The notes under the pieces: model-generated | Told to the model about the DNA's origin: nothing | Databases searched by the model: none | Seen by the model: the letters and a program-made list of their open reading frames with translations, nothing else | Shown: one piece after another, positions 49,295-60,859 of the stretch | Layout of the letters: each line of letters begins with the position of its first letter | How positions within the stretch are numbered: the stretch's first letter is position 1 | Made by a program: the position numbers and the translations under genes | Source: Symbiodinium natans | Lineage: Eukaryota; Sar; Dinophyceae; Suessiales; Symbiodiniaceae | Direction of reading: 5' to 3' | NCBI GenBank assembly: GCA_905221605.1 | Contig: CAJNDS010002517.1 | Location: 204,501-268,500 of the forward strand | Length of the DNA: 64,000 nucleotides

Positions 49295-49985
49295 TCTTAA
49301 AATTAAGAAATCCTTTTTTCTGAACTTTCAGAAATCCAGCCCCTGGATTTCTTAAATTTGGGGGGGGGGGGGGGGGGGGGGGTGCTTGGGCGATGTCCCT
49401 GAAATAAATCACCTCTCCCCTTCGAAAAAGAACCCCGCCCCCCCAAGCAAGAATTCAAGCCCCTCAACCTCTTAAATTCAAGAAACCCATGCCCTCGAGT
49501 TTCTTATTTAATTAAATTTCAGAAACCCATCCCCTCGATTATCTTAATTAACTTGGGGGAAGGGGGGGAGGGAGGGGGGGGGGGGAGTGGCGCGAGAAAT
49601 TGAGGGGCGGGATTTCTTAGATGTAAGAATTCGAGGGGGCTGGATTTCTTAAATTTGAGAATTTGAGGGGCTGGAGTTCTCTTGTTTTATTGTTTTTAAA
49701 TCGAGGGGTTGGATTTCTTAAATTTGAGACTTTGAGGGGCTGGATTTCTTACATTGAAGATGCCAGATTTCTTGAATGGGCTGGGCCTTTCATGTGGAGG
49801 GGAAGCCCAACAAAGAGAGCATATCTCAAATTCTGAAATTCAAGAAATTGAGGGCGGTTGCAAAACAACCAAAACCCCCAAATTTAGGACCCCAGATGAG
49901 GGTACCCTCGGTTTCTTAATTCAGTCTTGCTCTCCAATTTCGCGCTCGTTTCTTAAACCAATGATTTCTTAATCAGTGCTGTCAC
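49295..49985. repeat. repeats of ttcttaaatttgaga / gaggggctggatttctta
   Basis: The left part (49295-49550) carries the motif as cagcccctcgatttcttaa. The right part (49580-49760) carries its complement (ttgaggggctggatttctta) several times, with G/C homopolymers of more than 15 bases at 49361-49382 and 49559-49586 between. It is a very large potential hairpin of no visible coding content. Confidence 0.75.
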
Positions 49986-50394
49986 TGTACTTATAAGTGG
50001 TCATTTCTCGACATTATGGTCGTCCTTTTGTGGGGTACCCTAAACATTAGGGGGCACCTTAACATAGTAACTCCAAAAAGGGGCCCAAACTTAGAGAATC
50101 CCCCCCCCCCCCCCCCCAAATAGGGTTATAAGTATACCTTAAATAGGGTTCTATCCATAGTTACCTGTCTTCTGACCCTACCTAAGTACGCCAGCAGCGG
50201 TTCAGGGTTTTAGGGTCGTTCCAAACCCACATAGCTCCCCAAGCCTCAGATTTGCAAACCGAAACCCTAAGAGCCTCGAGTCTACGCCTAAAGGCCTAAA
50301 CACGAAACCCCAAACATTATAAGCCCTAGACCCGAGAGCCCTAGAGCCCGTTCAACCTATTTGAAGTTAAGCCCTAAACCCTAAATGGGAGTTT

Positions 50395-50492
50395 CCCGAA
50401 ATTAGGGGTACCTTATTGGGGTCCCTATTGTAAGGGAATCCTATTATTTAGGGGACTATACTAGGGGTCCCTTATTTTCGAAAACTCCAAAA
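50395..50492. mobile_element. hairpin element, family 7 (GGAGTTTCCGAAATTAGGGG)
   Basis: Arms ggagtttcccgaaattaggggtacc and ggggtcccttattttcgaaaactcc, inner arms ggtccctattgtaagggaatcc / ggggactatactagg. Relatives at about 58369-58478 and 61808-61893 share the fttccgaaa...tttcggaaa ends. Confidence 0.7.
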
Positions 50493-50651
50493 AAGCCTTT
50501 TCCTGCAGGGTTTCGGGCGTTGGGCTGACACGGGCCCCTTTTATCATCCCAAGCCCTTAAACCCCTTGAGCCCGAAACCCCCTAAACCACCAAAACCATC
50601 CTAAATTATCCTCGGCCGGTTTACCCCCCCCCCCCCCCCCCCCGACCCCTA

Positions 50652-50730
50652 GAGCAAACCCTAAACCCTAAACCCTAAACCCTAAACCCTAAACCCTAAA
50701 CCCTAAACCCTAAACCCTAAACCCTAAACT
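50652..50730 (-). repeat. CCCTAAA array before an exon
   Basis: Eleven heptamers end 8 nt before the acceptor of the exon at 50735, preceded by a C21 tract at about 50624-50643. Confidence 0.88.
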
Positions 50731-50734
50731 TCAG

Positions 50735-50803
50735 CAGGTCATGCAACCCTCCAAGCCGAAGGCCCTCGAGGTCTGCGCTCCTTTGTTGTTTGCTGACACG
50801 GGG
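50735..50803 (+). CDS. G3 exon
   Basis: Acceptor aaacttcag|cag (or three bases later) and donor acgggg|gttggaag. Encodes QVMQPSKPKALEVCAPLLF and ADTG. The TTTAGGG array of the next intron starts at 50828. Confidence 0.7.
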
Positions 50804-50827
50804 GTTGGAAGGAGGGTGGGGTGGTTT

Positions 50828-51132
50828 GGGTTTAGGGTTTAGGGTTTAGGGTTTAGGGTTTAGGGTTTAGGGTTTAGGGTTTAGGGTTTAGGGTTTAGGG
50901 TCTAGGGTCTAGGGTTTAGGGTTTAGGGCTTTCGGGGTTTGGGCTTCGGGGGTCTTTTGAGCGATGTATGGGCCGCCAAAAGCTGGGTTTAGGGCTTGGG
51001 AGCAAAGAGTCCCCCCTAAGCAAAGCAGAGGGTAAGGGCTTGCCGGGTTTAGGGTTTAGGGTTTAGGGTTTAGGGTTTAGGGTTTAGGGTTTAGGGTTTA
51101 GGGTTTAGGGTTTAGGGTTTAGGGTTTAGGGT
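50828..51132 (+). repeat. two TTTAGGG arrays with a short coding-like segment between
   Basis: Arrays at 50828-50932 and 51046-51132. The 110 bp between them contains two small open segments next to donors (aagctgg|gtttagg and agagg|gtaagg), so two microexons are possible. Confidence 0.75.
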
Positions 51133-51544
51133 TGCTTGTGCGGCTTTTTGTGGTAGAGTTTTCTTGACGGGACAAGGGCATGTAGGGTTTTGGTATGCCG
51201 CCCTCAGAAGGAGTGGCAGCAGAGCCTTTCCGGAGCCTACTGAGAGGGCGATGTAGGGAGTTCAGGGATTACGGCTTTAGGGCTTAGGGCTTTGGGTTTT
51301 GGGTTTGGGGTTTGGGGTTTGGGGGGCTGAGTTGGGTTATGAGCTTGAACGCGAGACTCCCTAACTAATCATGGCCTTGAAGACGGTTCTCTAAAATTCC
51401 AAACCCCAGCCATCGCCTAAACACGGAAAGCCACCCCCCCCCCCCCCCCCCCTAAGCCCAAAACCCGAAACCCTAAACCCTAAACCCTACCTGGGTCTCC
51501 AAAAGACCCTATTATTTTTGGTTGTTTGGAAAAAACCGGGTTTT

Positions 51545-51765
51545 TTTAGGAAACGCCCGTAAAAAAAAAAAAAAAAACGCCCGTAATTCGGGAAACGCCC
51601 GTAATTCCGAGATCGGGGAGGATTAGGTTTTTACGGGAAACGCCCGTAATTCCGAGATCGGGGAGGATTAGGATTTTACGGGAAACGCCCGTAATTCCGA
51701 GATCGGGAAGGATTAGGATTCTACCGGAAACGCCCGTAATTGCAAAATCGGGGAAATGAGAATTC
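51545..51765 (+). repeat. tandem repeat, ~45 bp unit
   Basis: ggaaacgcccgtaattccgagatcggggaggattaggNttttac starts at about 51591, 51636, 51680 and 51725, with a partial copy upstream and an A17 tract. The motif acgcccgtaa reappears at 52474, 53615 and 53668. Confidence 0.88.
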
Positions 51766-52509
51766 GGCATAAAAAAATGCACAAGTACAACCCACCAAGC
51801 ACCAAGCTTATAGTGAAGTCTGAACCCTGTCCCCTTCCAGTTCCTTGCAAGGTTGAAGGGCTTAGGGGTTTAGAGAGGGAACACAGGAATGCTCCGGCGA
51901 ACCCAACTGTAAAATCCGACCCACAATCCTTCTCAAACCTTTCCCGAAGCCCTGTATAGACCAACGATATGTGGACCTACTATTGCCGATCCTAGCGATC
52001 CTAGCAGCTCGAAAAAACAGTCCAACTTCGCAACTGTCGTGGCAAGGGAACGAAAAATGAGGTTAACAAATCCGGTCCAATTCAACCCACACCTATACCC
52101 CAAACCCCTCGGAAGTCCTGGCTGGAGCTTATATGGTGAATGGGGCTTATATGGGTTTGTCTACAGGGTCTCCTCATATACGATACCCCAACCCCACCCC
52201 AACCTATAAACCCTGCAAGTCCTGAGGCTTAGGGTCTGGGGCTTGTTTCGTCTTCTCATAATAAGTGTCGCTTGTGCTTGGGGGTCGGCAGGGTTGGTGA
52301 GTGTTAAAGACTCAGAAGATCCTATATTGTTGTGCTATACAGGGCTTCGAGAAAGGTTGGCTGAGGCTTAGGGTCTCTGGGGTCCGGGGTTATCAAGTCT
52401 CCTGATAAGTGTCGCTTGGGCAGGTCCCGTAATCTTCGACATTACCAAATCCTTGAACAAAATAGTTTTATTAAACGCCCGTAAAAACCCGTAATTCGCC
52501 CGTAAACTT

Positions 52510-53090
52510 GTTGATTTAGGCTTTCCGTGGGGTTTCCGTGGGCCCCTATGGAAAGAATCCACGCAAAAACGCCCATAAAAAACCGTAGAAAAGCCGTAAA
52601 AAACCGTAAAAAACCGTAAAAATCCATAATTGGGACTGGCACGGAAATGTCACGGAAAGGCCTTAGGCTCTGTGATGCCTTGAAAAACTCTCAGATCCAA
52701 CAGCTCAGCCCACCCTTCGAAACATAGAACCCATAATTCCACGGAAAGCTGTGAACTCCCTACGGTAAACACGAAATCTACGGAAAACCCCCTGAATTCT
52801 ACGGAAAGCCCCCTGTTTCCGTGGGCCCCCACGGAAAGAATCCACGCATAACAACGCCTATAAAAAACCGTTTATAAAAAACGGTAACAATCCATAATTG
52901 GGACTGGCGCGGAAAGGTCACGGAAAGGCTTTAGGCTCTGTGATGCCTTGAAAAAACCTTCAGATCCAACAACTCAGCCCACCCCTCGAAACATAGAACC
53001 CATAATTCCACGCAAAGCTGTGAACTCCCTACGGAAAACCCGAAATCTACGGCAAACCCCTGAAATCTACGGAAAGCCGCTTGAAATCCC
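52510..53090 (+). repeat. two-copy tandem duplication, ~268 bp period, rich in acGG/CCgta motifs
   Basis: tccataattgggactggc at 52623 and 52891, and catagaacccataattccac in both copies, define the period. Each copy is built from scattered ccgtaa, acggaaa and cgcccataa words. No coding frame is convincing; a minus-strand short frame repeats in both copies. Confidence 0.85.
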
Positions 53091-53898
53091 CAAACCCCTG
53101 AAACTGAAGCTTGAGACCTACAATCCAGAGGACCCCTAAACTCTAAAGCCCTCAAACCCTAAGCCCATCAAGCCCTAAACCCAAAAAGGCCTTAAAACCC
53201 TAGAAGCCTAAAACCCTTGCAAGAACCCTAACACCCTATAAAACCCTACAAAACCTGCAGGTTTTATGGCCAGCCCGGCCCAGGAAATTCCAAAAAACCC
53301 TTTCAAAGCAAATCCCCAAAAAACCTCAATGGCCAAAATGGGGTCCCAAAATGCTTGAGGCTTTGTAGGTTTTGAGCAGGGTGCGGGTCCCAGGGGTTTT
53401 TTAGGAAGCTTGGCTTAGCAAAATCCCTGCAGGCTTCGGGTGAAGGGCTTATATAGGGCTTTGGGATGATAACGTTTTGAGGGGCTCAGTGCTTGTTGAG
53501 TTTGGCAGATTCAGCCCTGTTTGTTTGGATCAACCCGGAAACCCCTAAATGCCCATGAAACCCCTAAACGCCCATAATTCTGCACCAATCCTCACAAACC
53601 ACTAAACGCCCATAATTATCCGTAATTTCAAGAGCCAAAAGCAGAACGCCCATAAATTTCCTAAACGCCCGTAAAAACCCGTAAAAAGCCCAACGACCAA
53701 AAACAATTGGGTTGTTGGGGTTCCAGGTAGAGCCTAAACCCTATAAACCCTAAACATCAGGACAGCAGCCCAAAACGCGCCGACATCATGGGGCGCAGCA
53801 TGGGAGTGAACGCGCCACCCTGCTGAGACAGAGCTTCAGGGGTTAGGGTTTAGGGTTTAGGTTGTAGGGTTTAGGGTTTAGTGTTTAGGGTGCCTCAG

Positions 53899-53947
53899 CC
53901 CGAAAACTGTGGGGTTTACGGCTGTGCAGAGACCTCCTCGCACTTGG
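53899..53947 (+). CDS. G3 exon
   Basis: Acceptor tgcctcag|ccc and donor cttgg|gttttggg. Encodes PENCGVYGCAETSSHL. Telomere-like repeats on both sides. Confidence 0.65.
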
Positions 53948-54323
53948 GTTTTGGGTTTATGGTTTAGGGTTTGGGGTTTAGGGCGTCCGAGACTCGGAGG
54001 TAGCATGGCTTTGGGGGCTCTGGGGTTTTAGGGTTTTGGGGTTTCGGGGTTTAGGGGTGTAGGGGGTCAGGGGTTTAGGGGTTTAGGGTTTAGGGGTTTA
54101 GGGTTTCAGGGCTTTAGGTTCCAGGGCTTTGGGGCACTGGCTTAGGCAGCCACTGCGAGGCAGTCTTGATAACGGTATGTACAACCCAAAGCCTTAAAGC
54201 CAGACTCTTCAATCCGCCCTAAATCTGAGATTGAGGCCCACAGTAGACTCAGACCCCTAAACCCTAAACCCTAAACCCTAAACCCTAAACCCTAAACCCC
54301 AAACCCTAAACCCTAAACCCTAG

Positions 54324-54468
54324 TCAAAGCTGCGTGAGCCCGGGAGGGCGAGCGCACCGAACTTGTCGGCCGATTTCCACGCCAAGAACTGGGAAAAGCC
54401 GACCCCAAACCAGCAGTCGACCCCAAACCACCTGACACCCATGACTCACGATTCCCCAAAACACCAGG
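54324..54468 (+). CDS. G3 exon, among the longest (48 codons)
   Basis: Acceptor aaccctag|tca at the end of a CCCTAAA array and donor accagg|gtttaggg at the start of a TTTAGGG-type stretch. Encodes SKLREPGRASAPNLSADFH, AKNWEKPTPNQQSTPNH and LTPMTHDSPKHQ. Low-complexity linker character. Confidence 0.75.
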
Positions 54469-54806
54469 GTTTAGGGTTTATAATTTGGGTTTGGGGGCTT
54501 GGAGTTTAGGGCTTAGTTAGGGCTTTGGAGTCAACTTTAGGTGGGAAGCGCTCCTTACAAAGATGTCCTTTTACGCTTGAAAAGTTTTCTGGATTGGTTA
54601 CCTAAACCCTGAAGCCTCAAACCTTTAGACTCTAGAACCACAAGGTTTGCATGAACAGCAGCTGCCGGACTGAAACGTATCTTCGCATGCATTTTGAGAT
54701 CCCCCCCATAAAAGAATGACTACGTAGTCTTCGGGCCCCTTTCTTTAATCTAACAAAAGCCCTCAACCATGAAAACCCTAAAGCCTAAACGTCTGAAATC
54801 ACAAAG

Positions 54807-54919
54807 GTTGGAATACACCCAAATCGTGTCCGACTGGTTCGACCTGGATGTTGCCCCTATCTTGGAGGACCTACTCAAGGCCTATGCTTTTTCCCTTTCT
54901 CAGCACTTCAAGACACAAG
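54807..54919 (+). CDS. G3 exon (37 codons)
   Basis: Acceptor atcacaaag|g and donor acacaag|gtaggact. Encodes LEYTQIVSDWFDLDVAPIL, EDLLKAYAFSLSQHF and KTQ, an amphipathic helical segment. The best-looking globular exon in the right half; family not recognised. Confidence 0.75.
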
Positions 54920-55025
54920 GTAGGACTTTGTCCTCAAGGATTTGGAGTTTGGGGTTGAGGGTTTAGGGTTTAGGGATAGGGTTTGGGGTGTATGTAGGGT
55001 TCGGGGTCGAGTTGAACTCAGCAAC

Positions 55026-55082
55026 TCTTGAAGAGGCCTTTCATTTCGGGGCCTCGGATCATCTGCTGGATTTCCCTGGCGG
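55026..55082 (+). CDS. G3 exon
   Basis: Frame QLLKRPFISGPRIICWISL after gaactcag, running to a G21 tract at 55081 where the donor must lie. Followed by a family-4 hairpin. Confidence 0.5.
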
Positions 55083-56844
55083 GGGGGGGGGGGGGGGGGG
55101 GACCGATGGTACTTGGAGGTTCAGGGTATTTATAACCCAACTACAAGTGTAGTTATAACCCATGTATAAGCCCCTCAAGTACCCTAATCGGGTTATAATT
55201 TGCTTCTTAATACTGTTATGATTGGATTACGATTACTAAGTACCATGAACCTCCAAATATATTCTCTATAGCAATCCTGTCGGGTCCCTGAATGTAATCC
55301 ACATCCTCCGGAGGCACGCTGGTCTACTGTGAATGTTTTTTTCCACTACTCATGTTATGCTTGGCGGGAGTTTTGAGTTTAGGGGCAGGGGGAGGGGGGG
55401 TTGGTTGCAAGTTCGAGGTTGCGAAGTTGTTTCCACACCGAGACAGGCTGGAGCATAGTCACCAAACTAAGCAATTTGAATCCAACAAAGATCACAACGT
55501 GATTACATAGAACCTAAAGAATAAGAGCCCCCAAGCCCCAACCCTTAACCCGCTAAACCCTAAACCCTGCCAACAAACCCGAAACCCTTCAGTCCTTGTT
55601 GTTCATTTCAATCTCTTGGTTCGGATTTCCAAGAGTACCGGTTGGTTCAGGGGCTTGTATAGCGGCTTAAGACAGATTGTATTGTGAAGATTTTGTTATG
55701 GGCTTATGGGAGTGTACTATATCAGGAGCGCCCAGGGCTCTCGGCATTTTCTGGGCTAGGGTTTCCCCAACCCCTAAAACCGCACGCTGGGTTTAGGGTT
55801 TAGGATTTAAGCTTGGGTTTAGGGTTTCAGGCCAGCTACAGTAATCCATTCCCCCAATCACTGGCTCTCCCCTCAACACTCCCTAGTATATGACACAATC
55901 TACAGTGGGGAAATGCAGGGGAGTGGGTGGGTGGCTCTAAAACCCTGAACCCTGAAACCTAAACCCTAAACCCTAAAACCCTAAACCCTAAATTAATATT
56001 AGGGTCTTAAGCTTGGCAAGAGTTTACTTCATTACAGGAGTAGGTATGAAAATATTTTTACGTGTTACTATCCTTAATCCCCCATATCATATTGTGAAGC
56101 CACAAAAAAATCATCCCTTAAACCCTAAACCCTAAACCCGAAACCCATTTTTCTAGGGCTCCCAAACCTGCCCCAGACGACGGTGCCGAGGATCCTTGAT
56201 TCCTGTGGAGCCCAATCATCCCAAGACCGGTAATAATTCTAACTGCCCCTTCCCGCCCGAAGAGTACCACGAAATACTATAAGCCCTAAACCTGAACCCC
56301 AAGATGTCCCTAAACCCTAAACCCTCAACCCCAAAATGTACTGGAATGGGAATATTTGAGCGGGGAGTACTCCCCTTGCAGGGGATGGGGATTCAACTTT
56401 CCGTGGAGGCTGCCATGAAGTGAAGGGCGCCCTCGGCAGAGAGACACCCATGGTGTCTGCTCAGGCCAGGCCTGTCAGGTCTAGGGTTTTCGGGGTTAAG
56501 GTTTAGGGCTTCGGGGTTGGGGCTTAGGGTTCAAGGATTGGGGCTTACGGTCAGTTGTGGGTTCAGGGACTAGAATTCAGGACAAGAGCCCCTAAAATCC
56601 CAGAGCCTGCAATCCTCAGGCTTACAAACCATCGCCCAGCCATTCAAAAGTCCAGTTTAAGGCCGACTTCAGGATTGCAGTTTCCCATTTCACCCCGGCG
56701 GCACCCTCGGTTTGGGGTTTGGGGTTTGGAGTTTAGGGTTTAGGGTTGAAGGTTTGGGGTTTAGGGTTTCGGGTTTCGGGTGGGTTTAGAGTTACATTCT
56801 AGGGTTGGAATCTTGGGGCTTCGGGCGTGTGTCTTTTCAATTAG

Positions 56845-56875
56845 GAGCTCGACAACAAAGAGTCGAAGAGACAAG
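56845..56875 (+). CDS. G3 microexon
   Basis: Acceptor ttttcaattag|gag and a TTTAGGG-type start downstream. Encodes ELDNKESKRQ. Confidence 0.5.
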
Positions 56876-56936
56876 GGTTTAGGGTTTGGGGTTTAGGGTT
56901 TAGGGTTTAGGGTTTCAGGTTTAGAGGGCACAGCAG

Positions 56937-57026
56937 GTGCCCGCAAGCTCTGTCTTGTGCATGTGCTTTCGGGTTGCCATGAACCTTCCCATGGAAGCTC
57001 TGAATCAACGCCCCAACCCTAAACCC
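56937..57026 (+). CDS. G3 exon
   Basis: After gggcacag the frame QVPASSVLCMCFRVAMNLP and MEALNQRPN runs to the border of a family-4 hairpin at 57028. Confidence 0.5.
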
Positions 57027-58008
57027 TACTTGGGGATTCAGGGTACTTAGTAACCCAATTATAAGTGTAGATGCCACCCACTTGTAAGCCCCTTTAGTAC
57101 CCTAATCGGGTTATAATTGGTTTTTAAATGCAGGTAAGACTGGTTCTGAAGTACCATGAACCATCAACCTCCAAGTATAGAAACACATTCATTCCCCGTT
57201 TTAGGAGTTTCCCTACCACCCCCTCTGTACTACCCCCCGCACCCCTAGGTTCCCCCCTTAAATATCCTGAATTGGGCTGAATTATCCCCAAATAGCCTTA
57301 ATTATGTGGGAACCTGGGAGGGGGTGGTATAGAGGGGTTCCCCTTTGAACTACTGTTACTGGAAGTATGTGCAGACACCTCGCCAGATAGGGCCGAGGGA
57401 CTTTCCATCTGGGTTCGATCTCAAGGTTTAAGGACCCGAAACACAAACTGGCCCTAAACCCTCAGCCCAAAACCCAAAACCCTAAACCCTAAACCCTTGC
57501 AGGAGTGCGAAGGAACATGGCGGCAGCTGGGCTCACATGTTCAGGGATTAGGGTTTTGGGGCACCATTCCCAATAGAAACCCCCTTTTAGGGTTTAGGGT
57601 TTAGGGTTTAGGGTTAGGGTTTAGGGTTGAGGGTTGAGGGTTGAGGGTTAGGGTTTAGGTTAGTTTAGCATTCTGGTAGGGTCATAAGTACTGAATATGG
57701 TTGTGGCCATAGCTACCCTACTTAGAACTGCACGCTAAGCCATGAACACTAAACTTGCCCTAAACCCACTTCCAAGTACCCATGAACCTCCAAGGAAGCG
57801 CGAACGGCCCGTTCAATCCTAAGTCGAAGGTCGAGTCCTCCGTAAAACTTATGGCGCAAAGGTTTAGGCTTAATGATCAGCGGGCCTCAAAAACCCAGAT
57901 AGCCCTAAACCCTAACCCTAAACCCTAAACCCTACACCCTAAACCCTAAACCCTCAACCCTAAACCCTAAACCCTAAACCCTAAACCCTAACGCTAAAGA
58001 GCCCAAAG

Positions 58009-58103
58009 AGTCGAGCCGAAGCGCAAATTGTAAACGCTGTGCGTCGATTGCCTCGGCATGGCTCGACAATCTATAAAGCCTGTTCCCACGGCCTGGGCCG
58101 TTC
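58009..58103 (+). CDS. G3 exon
   Basis: Acceptor agcccaaag|agt after a CCCTAAA array. Encodes SRAEAQIVNAVRRLPRHGS and TIYKACSHGLGRSM. The next bases (ggaggttcatggtact) are the arm of a family-4 hairpin. Confidence 0.65.
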
Positions 58104-58947
58104 TATGGAGGTTCATGGTACTTATAGGGTTTAGGGTTTAGGGTTTAGGGTTTAGGGTTTAGGGGGTACTTATTATTAGCCAGTTATGAGTGTACTTATA
58201 ACCCACTCATAAGCCCCTTAGGTGCCCTAATGTGGTTATAAGTACAGTTACAAGTACAGCTATGATTGGTGAAGAAGTGCCATGAACCTCCAAGTACCTG
58301 GGCCTTTCCCAAAAGGGGGTGCTTCCCCCAAACAGCAGGAGAATCCTTACTGTGGGTTCCCACATGGGGGTTTCCGAAATTACGCGTACCTTATTGGGGG
58401 TCCTTATGTAAGGGGCCTCCTATTATTTGGAGGACTATATTAGGGGCCTTTATTTCCGTAAACCCTGTGGAAAACCCCCTAGGACCCCAAATTGCCTAGT
58501 GCTAGCTGTAAAGGCTAGCGCAGGCACCAGGTCTTCCAACAAAGGCATCATGGTCCAAAGCTTCACGACATTACTGTGTGGGGTTGGGGAGGGTTTATTT
58601 TGTAGGTTTTGGGGGGGGGGAGGGGGGGGGCGCGTGGGGGTGGGGGTGGAGGGGGGGGGGTGGGGGGGTGGGGGGGGCGCGGGGGGTTGATGCTTTTGGG
58701 GTTTTAGGTTTGTCGGGATTTGGGGGAGTTTTTTTGTTTGGCTTGCGGGCTGAGACAGGAGGATGAAACTCTACTTGGGTGGTTGTCAAATTATGGTCCC
58801 TTTTTGGATCCCTATTATAATCCGGCACCTTGTTTAGGGTATGACAGATCAGCCATGCACCCAACCCCTAAACCTTAAACCATCAACCCTCAACCCTAAA
58901 CCCTAAACCCGAAAGTCTAAACCCTAAACCCTAAACCCTAGACCAAG

Positions 58948-59002
58948 CCGAGGGAGGCCTGTGAATTCGTGAATGCCCTTGCACGCTGTTCCCTCTGTAC
59001 AG
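58948..59002 (+). CDS. G3 exon with GC donor
   Basis: Acceptor agaccaag|ccg and donor acag|gcaagctg. Encodes PREACEFVNALARCSLCT. The GC donor has the strong GCAAG form. Confidence 0.6.
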
Positions 59003-59548
59003 GCAAGCTGCCACAGTGCTGACTTGTATACTGTGATTGTTTCTACTCCAGGGTCTCTCTATCTTTCTTCGCCTTTAGTTGAACCTTAAACTTTTTGGGT
59101 TTCCTTATTTAGTAGGAATATTAAAGTTTAACTTTTTTCTCCTTGGTTATTGGAGAAGTAAGTATATGGAGGGGACCTCAAAACAGTGGCACCTTCCTTG
59201 AGGGCTTTCGACAATAAGGACTAGTGACTATTCCTTGGAAAGCGGACCGTCAGGGACCCTCATGTAGAACAGCCTGTGCTGTCCTAGCCGCAGTGTGTAG
59301 CGCGTTCACCTCCTCATTCCTGAATTCTACAATAACCCTAAGCCCTAAACCCTAAACCCTAAACCCTAAACTTTTAAACCCTAACCCCCCCAAACCTAAG
59401 ACCCCAAGTCCAAAACACCAGTTCTGTACGTGGTTTGAAAACACTAGACCCGAAACTTGGTCCTACTATAATCCCTATCAAGGACTGTAAGTACAAGCGG
59501 GAACATCCCAAGCCTAAACCCTAAACCCTAAACTGATGGACCGATCAG

Positions 59549-59616
59549 TCCATGAGCATCGCACTTGCGCAGGGGCACCACAGCCGAGCGATGCAAAGAA
59601 TCCGGGAATCGGACAT
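59549..59616 (+). CDS. G3 exon with possible GC donor
   Basis: Acceptor accgatcag|tcc and donor gacat|gcaagcaaa. Encodes SMSIALAQGHHSRAMQRIR and ESD. A CCCTAAA array begins right at the donor, so this intron starts with the opposite repeat strand from most others. Confidence 0.6.
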
Positions 59617-59985
59617 GCAAGCAAACCCTAAACCCTAAACCCTAAACCCTAAACTAGGGTGGGGGTTTGGGATTCACCCCCCCCCCCCCCCCCCCCCCTA
59701 AAACACAAGATTCACGCCCCGAACCCACGTGTCTCATGCAACCTCACAAAGGAAGGCCAGAAGGTGTAGCTTCAGGGTTTAGGATCTTACACTCTTAGGG
59801 CAGTTACATGGTCCCTTAGTATGGGCCTTAAACCCTAAACCCTAAACCCCTTACATACCCCATACAAATTCAGGGCCCGAACAGCAGAACCCTTTGAAGG
59901 AGTTCAGGGACCATGTTAAGGGCCCATGAAACTACCCTTAGGGTTTAGGGTTTAGGGTTTAGGGTTTAAGGTTTAGGGTTTATAG

Positions 59986-60089
59986 AGCCCTGCACGCCCT
60001 TTACAACCGGTTCCAAGACCCCGGCTCTTCTGCCGCACGGCGCGTTGGCCCGAAACAGTTTCGAATGGCTTGGAGTTTAGCATTGAAGG
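59986..60089 (+). CDS. G3 exon
   Basis: Acceptor tttatag|a after TTTAGGG repeats and donor gaagg|gtttgtgc. Encodes ALHALYNRFQDPGSSAARR and VGPKQFRMAWSLALK. Confidence 0.65.
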
Positions 60090-60412
60090 GTTTGTGCCCT
60101 CACAAGTAGCGGTAATTAGGCCCCTACTTTGTAGAGGATGTTGGGAAGCGGATGTGTGCTCTGTCGTTGAAGGGGGTTTTGGGGATTCTAGGGGTCTACA
60201 TATTTTCTGGCAAACTCGGCGAGCAAGTCTCAAAGCCACCCTCAGGCTTGTAAGCGTGAAACCCACACGAAACCCCTACAAGCTGGGCTATTTGTGGGAC
60301 CAGCACCCTCACCACTCTGATTTGCTTAAGAACCTCCCACCCCCCCACCCCAGCAAACGAAATCGAAGATAATCATCCCACTATTGCCCTAAACAGGAAG
60401 AAGGTTTCTTTT

Positions 60413-60488
60413 TTTTTTGGGTGGGGGGGGGGGGGGGGGGGGAGACTACCCTCCACCAAAAAGGCCAAGACTGAGGATTCAGAATTTA

Positions 60489-60519
<31 letters not shown>

Positions 60520-60522
60520 CCC
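60413..60522. repeat. poly-G and poly-C tracts around a 60-bp segment
   Basis: A T9-G3 then G19 run at about 60408-60442 and a C30 run at 60493-60522. They can pair. Comparable opposed G and C runs occur at many introns in this window. Confidence 0.85.
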
Positions 60523-60607
60523 ATAGCAAGGAACTAAAGGAGGACTTTAGGGGGTATTTCTGGACAACTTAGGTTTTTCGGGACTATATATATATATCTA
60601 GATTAAC

Positions 60608-60703
60608 ATGTTCCCCCTTATACTAACAGTCCTGAATAGGGATTATAGTTCCCCCTTATTATAATCCCTATTAAGGACTGCTAGTATAAGGGGGAACATC
60701 CCA
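60608..60703. mobile_element. hairpin element, family 2, inside (TA)n
   Basis: catgttcccccttatactaacagtcc pairs with ggactgctagtataagggggaacat, with a second nested pair aatagggattatag / ataatccctatt. It is bounded by (TA)n tracts on both sides. Confidence 0.82.
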
Positions 60704-60829
60704 ATATATATATATATATATATGTATATTATATATATATATAAGATTAACGTAAAGCCTTATCCCGAAACTCTATACCCTCAATAACCTTCCCCCGTAG
60801 CCCTGGAAATCTAGCTCCCTGAGCCGCAG

Positions 60830-60859
60830 AGACCCAACAAGCACACCCCGGACTTCCTG
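60830..60859 (+). CDS. G3 microexon (10 codons)
   Basis: Acceptor ctgagccgcag|aga and donor ttcctg|gtttaggg. Encodes RPNKHTPDFL, phase 0 to 0. The telomeric heptamer forms the donor. Confidence 0.6.

Noticed and set aside
58427-58864. Gly-rich + strand ORFs and Pro-rich - strand ORF
   Set aside because: They reflect a G-rich low-complexity tract near 58608-58690.
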